Source of the DNA: Devosia sp. A16
Lineage (GTDB): Bacteria; Pseudomonadota; Alphaproteobacteria; Rhizobiales; Devosiaceae
Reading direction: 5' to 3'
DNA: 64,000 bases
Assembly: GCF_001402915.1 (NCBI RefSeq)
Contig: NZ_CP012945.1
Span: forward strand, 2,581,501 to 2,645,500
A program made the translations under genes and the position numbers. Shown here one piece after another: positions 62,601 through 64,000 of the stretch (its first letter is position 1; every line of letters starts with the position of its first letter). The notes under the pieces were generated by a model. The model saw only the letters and a program-made list of their open reading frames with translations. It did not search any database and was not told where the DNA came from.

Positions 62601-62815
62601 CGAAGGTCGTGTAGGATGGTGCCGTCCGGGCGAATCCGAGTTCTCTGCGCCGATACGAACTCGTATTGGGCGATGAACTGTAAATTCTTCTGGCGCGACC
62701 AAGCCTTCAGGAGATCCTTGAAGGCCTCGCTGATAACGCCCTCGGTGTTACTCCCGGAGAATTTTCGCAGTCGATCAATTTCGTTGAAGTAGTCTTGTAC
62801 CAGTTGCTTGCTCAT
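59630..62815 (-). CDS. Single-polypeptide restriction-modification enzyme (type IIG / ISP-like, N6-adenine methylase)
   Basis: 1061 residues. A PD-(D/E)xK nuclease is likely at the N terminus: D64 in RPDGT and E79-A-K81 in GYWEAKDE. After a helical linker comes the N6-adenine methyltransferase with SAM motif DPATGTGTF (340-348) and catalytic NPPY (453-456). The C-terminal half should be target recognition, resembling the type ISP specificity domain. No helicase motifs are found, so it is shorter than LlaGI-type ISP enzymes. The gene is visibly AT-richer than its surroundings, a sign of recent transfer. Confidence 0.88.
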   Translation of the reverse strand: MSKQLVQDYFNEIDRLRKFSGSNTEGVISEAFKDLLKAWSRQKNLQFIAQYEFVSAQRTRIRPDGTILHDLRVPLGYWEAKDEADDLDVEIEKKLRKGYPQDNIVFEDSRVAVLIQDRVEVMRCRMTDADELLRLLNLFFTHERAEIAEFRKAVKQFKTDLPAVLSALRDKIDVAYSGNAGFKAAANRFLAHARDTINPTLGEADVREMLIQHILTEEIFAHVFNEGDFHRDNNIAKELYALEAEFFTGAVKRDTLAAIQPYYATIRSTAALITKHSEKQTFLKVIYENFYKVYDEKKADRLGVVYTPNEIVKFMIEGADWLTQKHFDKALIDEGVEILDPATGTGTFICELLEHFRGQPQKLTRKYKEDLHANEVAILPYYVANLNIEATYAAITGQYAEFSNLCFVDTLDNVGGLGIRRGHQHDLFAGLSDENIERVKRQNRRKISVIIGNPPYNANQQNENDNNKNRTYPHVDELIKATYIAQSTAQKTKVYDMYARFFRWASDRLGDEGVLAYVTNRSFIDSRTFDGFRKVVANEFAEIYVVDLGGDVRSNPKLSGTKNNVFGIQTGVAISFLVRKGGRGGGRIYYARRPELDTAEEKLTFLANTRPDSLHFERIEPDASNNWIDLAENPWDEFLPLGTKETKATALPSRERALFKVFSLGLGTNRDEWAYASSVRELQEKATYFSDVYNRHLGTRAPTSFADFDTSIKWNSELEKSARDGIKLVMEPLKNGVVNYRPFVKRNVNYHELVVHRHYSQRSIFPTAGIGENKSINVYSLDSDKPLATLASELVIDLGYLKQGNGGTFAFPLYRYTTGGTRIDNITDWGLRQFQKAYGMNGVLDPTRGGGVRDGDSEVETASAVADATSPTEDVKKGRRQLTKDDIFNFAYAVLHDPVYREKYALNLKRELPRVPFYRDFWKWAGWGEALMALHIGYENVEPWPLKRLEVRDEQSRAAGLASKAILKADKGSGSIQLDGETVLTGVPEQAWTYRLGNRSGIEWVLDQYKEKTPKDPTIREKFNTYRFVDYKETVIDLIGRVTRVSMETVAITEAMKSARR

Positions 62816-62921
62816 GAAGTCCCCCGCCGCCAAAGTAGCGCCGCGGGGCCGCTTTGCAACCTTCCTTTCGCCCGCTGGCTACCCCATGGCTCACCCGTCA
62901 GGCGCTTCAAGGGGGAGCAGG

Positions 62922-63329
62922 TCACTGTAGTGGCAGTCGGAACACCTGTTTGAATGCTGCCGTTCTCAGAACATCCGCCCAAGTGACGCCATGGTGCCCG
63001 ATCGTCCGGAGTGAAAAGAGCGGCTTAATTGGTGAGACATAAACGATGCAACGGCCATCGCCAAAGTCACGAAACATCATGATGTTGTCGCGAGCGTGCC
63101 ACTCTGACGATCCAAATTCATTATCGTCGCGATCAGGTGTGCTGATCATGGCGCCGTTGGTGTCAGTATAAGATGCGAAGTGACAAACGCCATAGGGAGG
63201 GAAGATGACCGTCCGCTCATCGACAGGTTCGATGCCGGGAAGGTTGGCTACCGCAAAGGCCATCGCCTTTTTCCGATTGGCCAATTGGTGTCCGTTACCC
63301 CTTTCGAGATACCAGCGTTCACCGGTCAC
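62922..63329 (-). CDS. Hypothetical protein between lepA and the restriction enzyme
   Basis: A 135-residue protein of unknown family, GTG start sharing one base with the lepA stop (TAGTG). It contains HARDNIMMFRDFGDGRCIVY and SPIKPLFSLRTIGHHGVTWA. Charged and aromatic, no signal peptide or helix spanning the membrane. Its base composition is lower in GC than lepA, like the restriction gene 106 bases downstream, so it may belong to the same acquired island. Confidence 0.6.
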   Translation of the reverse strand: MTGERWYLERGNGHQLANRKKAMAFAVANLPGIEPVDERTVIFPPYGVCHFASYTDTNGAMISTPDRDDNEFGSSEWHARDNIMMFRDFGDGRCIVYVSPIKPLFSLRTIGHHGVTWADVLRTAAFKQVFRLPLQ

Positions 63330-64000
63330 TACTCATCTCCCATCTTCAGCGCCTGAATAAACGCCTCCTGCGGGATCTCCACGCTGCCGAACTGCCGCAT
63401 GCGTTTCTTACCCGCCTTCTGCTTTTCCAAGAGTTTCCGCTTACGCGTCGCGTCGCCGCCATAACACTTCGCCGTCACGTCCTTGCGCAGGGCACGTACG
63501 GTTTCGCGGGCGATGATCTTGCCGCCGATGGCGGCCTGGATCGGGATGACGAACAGGTGCGGCGGGATCAGTTCCTTGAGCTTTTCGCACATCTGCCGGC
63601 CGCGGGATTCCGCGGCGTTGCGGTGCACCAGCATCGAGAGCGCGTCGACCGGCTCGGCATTGACCAGGATCGACAGTTTCACCAGGTCGCCTTCGCGGTA
63701 ATCGGCCAGCGTATAGTCGAAGCTGGCATAGCCCTTCGACATCGACTTCAGCCGATCGTAGAAATCGAACACCACCTCGTTGAGCGGCAGGTCGTATTCG
63801 ATCATCGCGCGGTTGCCGACATAGGTCATGTTGCGCTGGATGCCGCGCCGATCCTGGCAGAGCTTCAGGATCGAGCCGAGATATTCGTCGGGGGTGAGGA
63901 TGGTCGCCTTGATCCACGGCTCGCTGATGTGGTCGATCTTGACCACGTCGGGCAGGTCGGCCGGGTTGTGCAGCAGCACCATCTCGCCGTTGGTCATGTG
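63329..64000 (-). CDS. lepA: Elongation factor 4 (LepA), C-terminal part
   Basis: 224 residues of the C-terminal half are visible; the 5' end is beyond the window. The sequence includes [20 protein letters not shown] (domain V, EF-G-like fold), [40 protein letters not shown], and the LepA-specific C-terminal domain ending [20 protein letters not shown]. LepA is a ribosomal GTPase that back-translocates or aids initiation under stress. The last coding bases overlap the start of the hypothetical gene. Confidence 0.97.
   Translation of the reverse strand, partial: HMTNGEMVLLHNPADLPDVVKIDHISEPWIKATILTPDEYLGSILKLCQDRRGIQRNMTYVGNRAMIEYDLPLNEVVFDFYDRLKSMSKGYASFDYTLADYREGDLVKLSILVNAEPVDALSMLVHRNAAESRGRQMCEKLKELIPPHLFVIPIQAAIGGKIIARETVRALRKDVTAKCYGGDATRKRKLLEKQKAGKKRMRQFGSVEIPQEAFIQALKMGDE

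Overview
The window is high-GC DNA from an alphaproteobacterium, most likely of the order Hyphomicrobiales (Devosia-like). This is inferred from gene content rather than a marker-gene search: many binding-protein-dependent sugar ABC importers, sugar-acid dehydratases, a FnrN-type regulator with FNR boxes, a dmeRF metal module, lepA, and palindromic intergenic repeats in most larger gaps.

Layout. 1-7490: an operon with two MalF/MalG-type permeases, an ATPase, three enolase-superfamily dehydratases (one is mannonate dehydratase ManD) and an RraA-like aldolase. 7826-9099: dmeR-dmeF with an operator. 9246-10366: an IS110-family element. 10499-15997: SBP-permease-permease-uxuA with a divergent GntR regulator. 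16188-24937: a ribose-type ABC importer followed by an enolase-superfamily dehydratase, an IclR regulator, a RhaM-like mutarotase, a DapA-family aldolase and an aldo/keto reductase, which together look like a non-phosphorylating deoxysugar or aldose pathway. 24979-26127: a second IS110-family element. 26323-33869: cydX-cydB-cydA and divergent cydDC, then fnrN with an upstream small membrane ORF. Identical FNR boxes sit at both promoters.

33912-59400 is mixed chromosomal content: an ABC exporter pair, MFS/HxlR pair, an outer-membrane protein gene broken by an amber codon, sugar dehydrogenases, 6-phosphogluconate dehydrogenase, queF, stand-alone cNMP-binding proteins, a SelW-like protein, creA, peroxiredoxin, tRNA-Ser(GGA), a secreted metallopeptidase-rhodanese-PAN protein with an OmpA module, alkB with a linked gene, a ChaA antiporter and a decayed SorC-type regulator. 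59630-63329 is an AT-richer island with a one-polypeptide restriction-modification enzyme and an unknown gene, abutting the 3' end of lepA.

The most striking observation concerns the two IS110 elements. Both lie inside palindromic intergenic repeats, both have readable ends at a CT core, and in both the non-coding segment before the transposase contains short stretches matching the left target, right target and the two element ends, in the arrangement expected of an IS110 bridge RNA. The guides can be read by eye.
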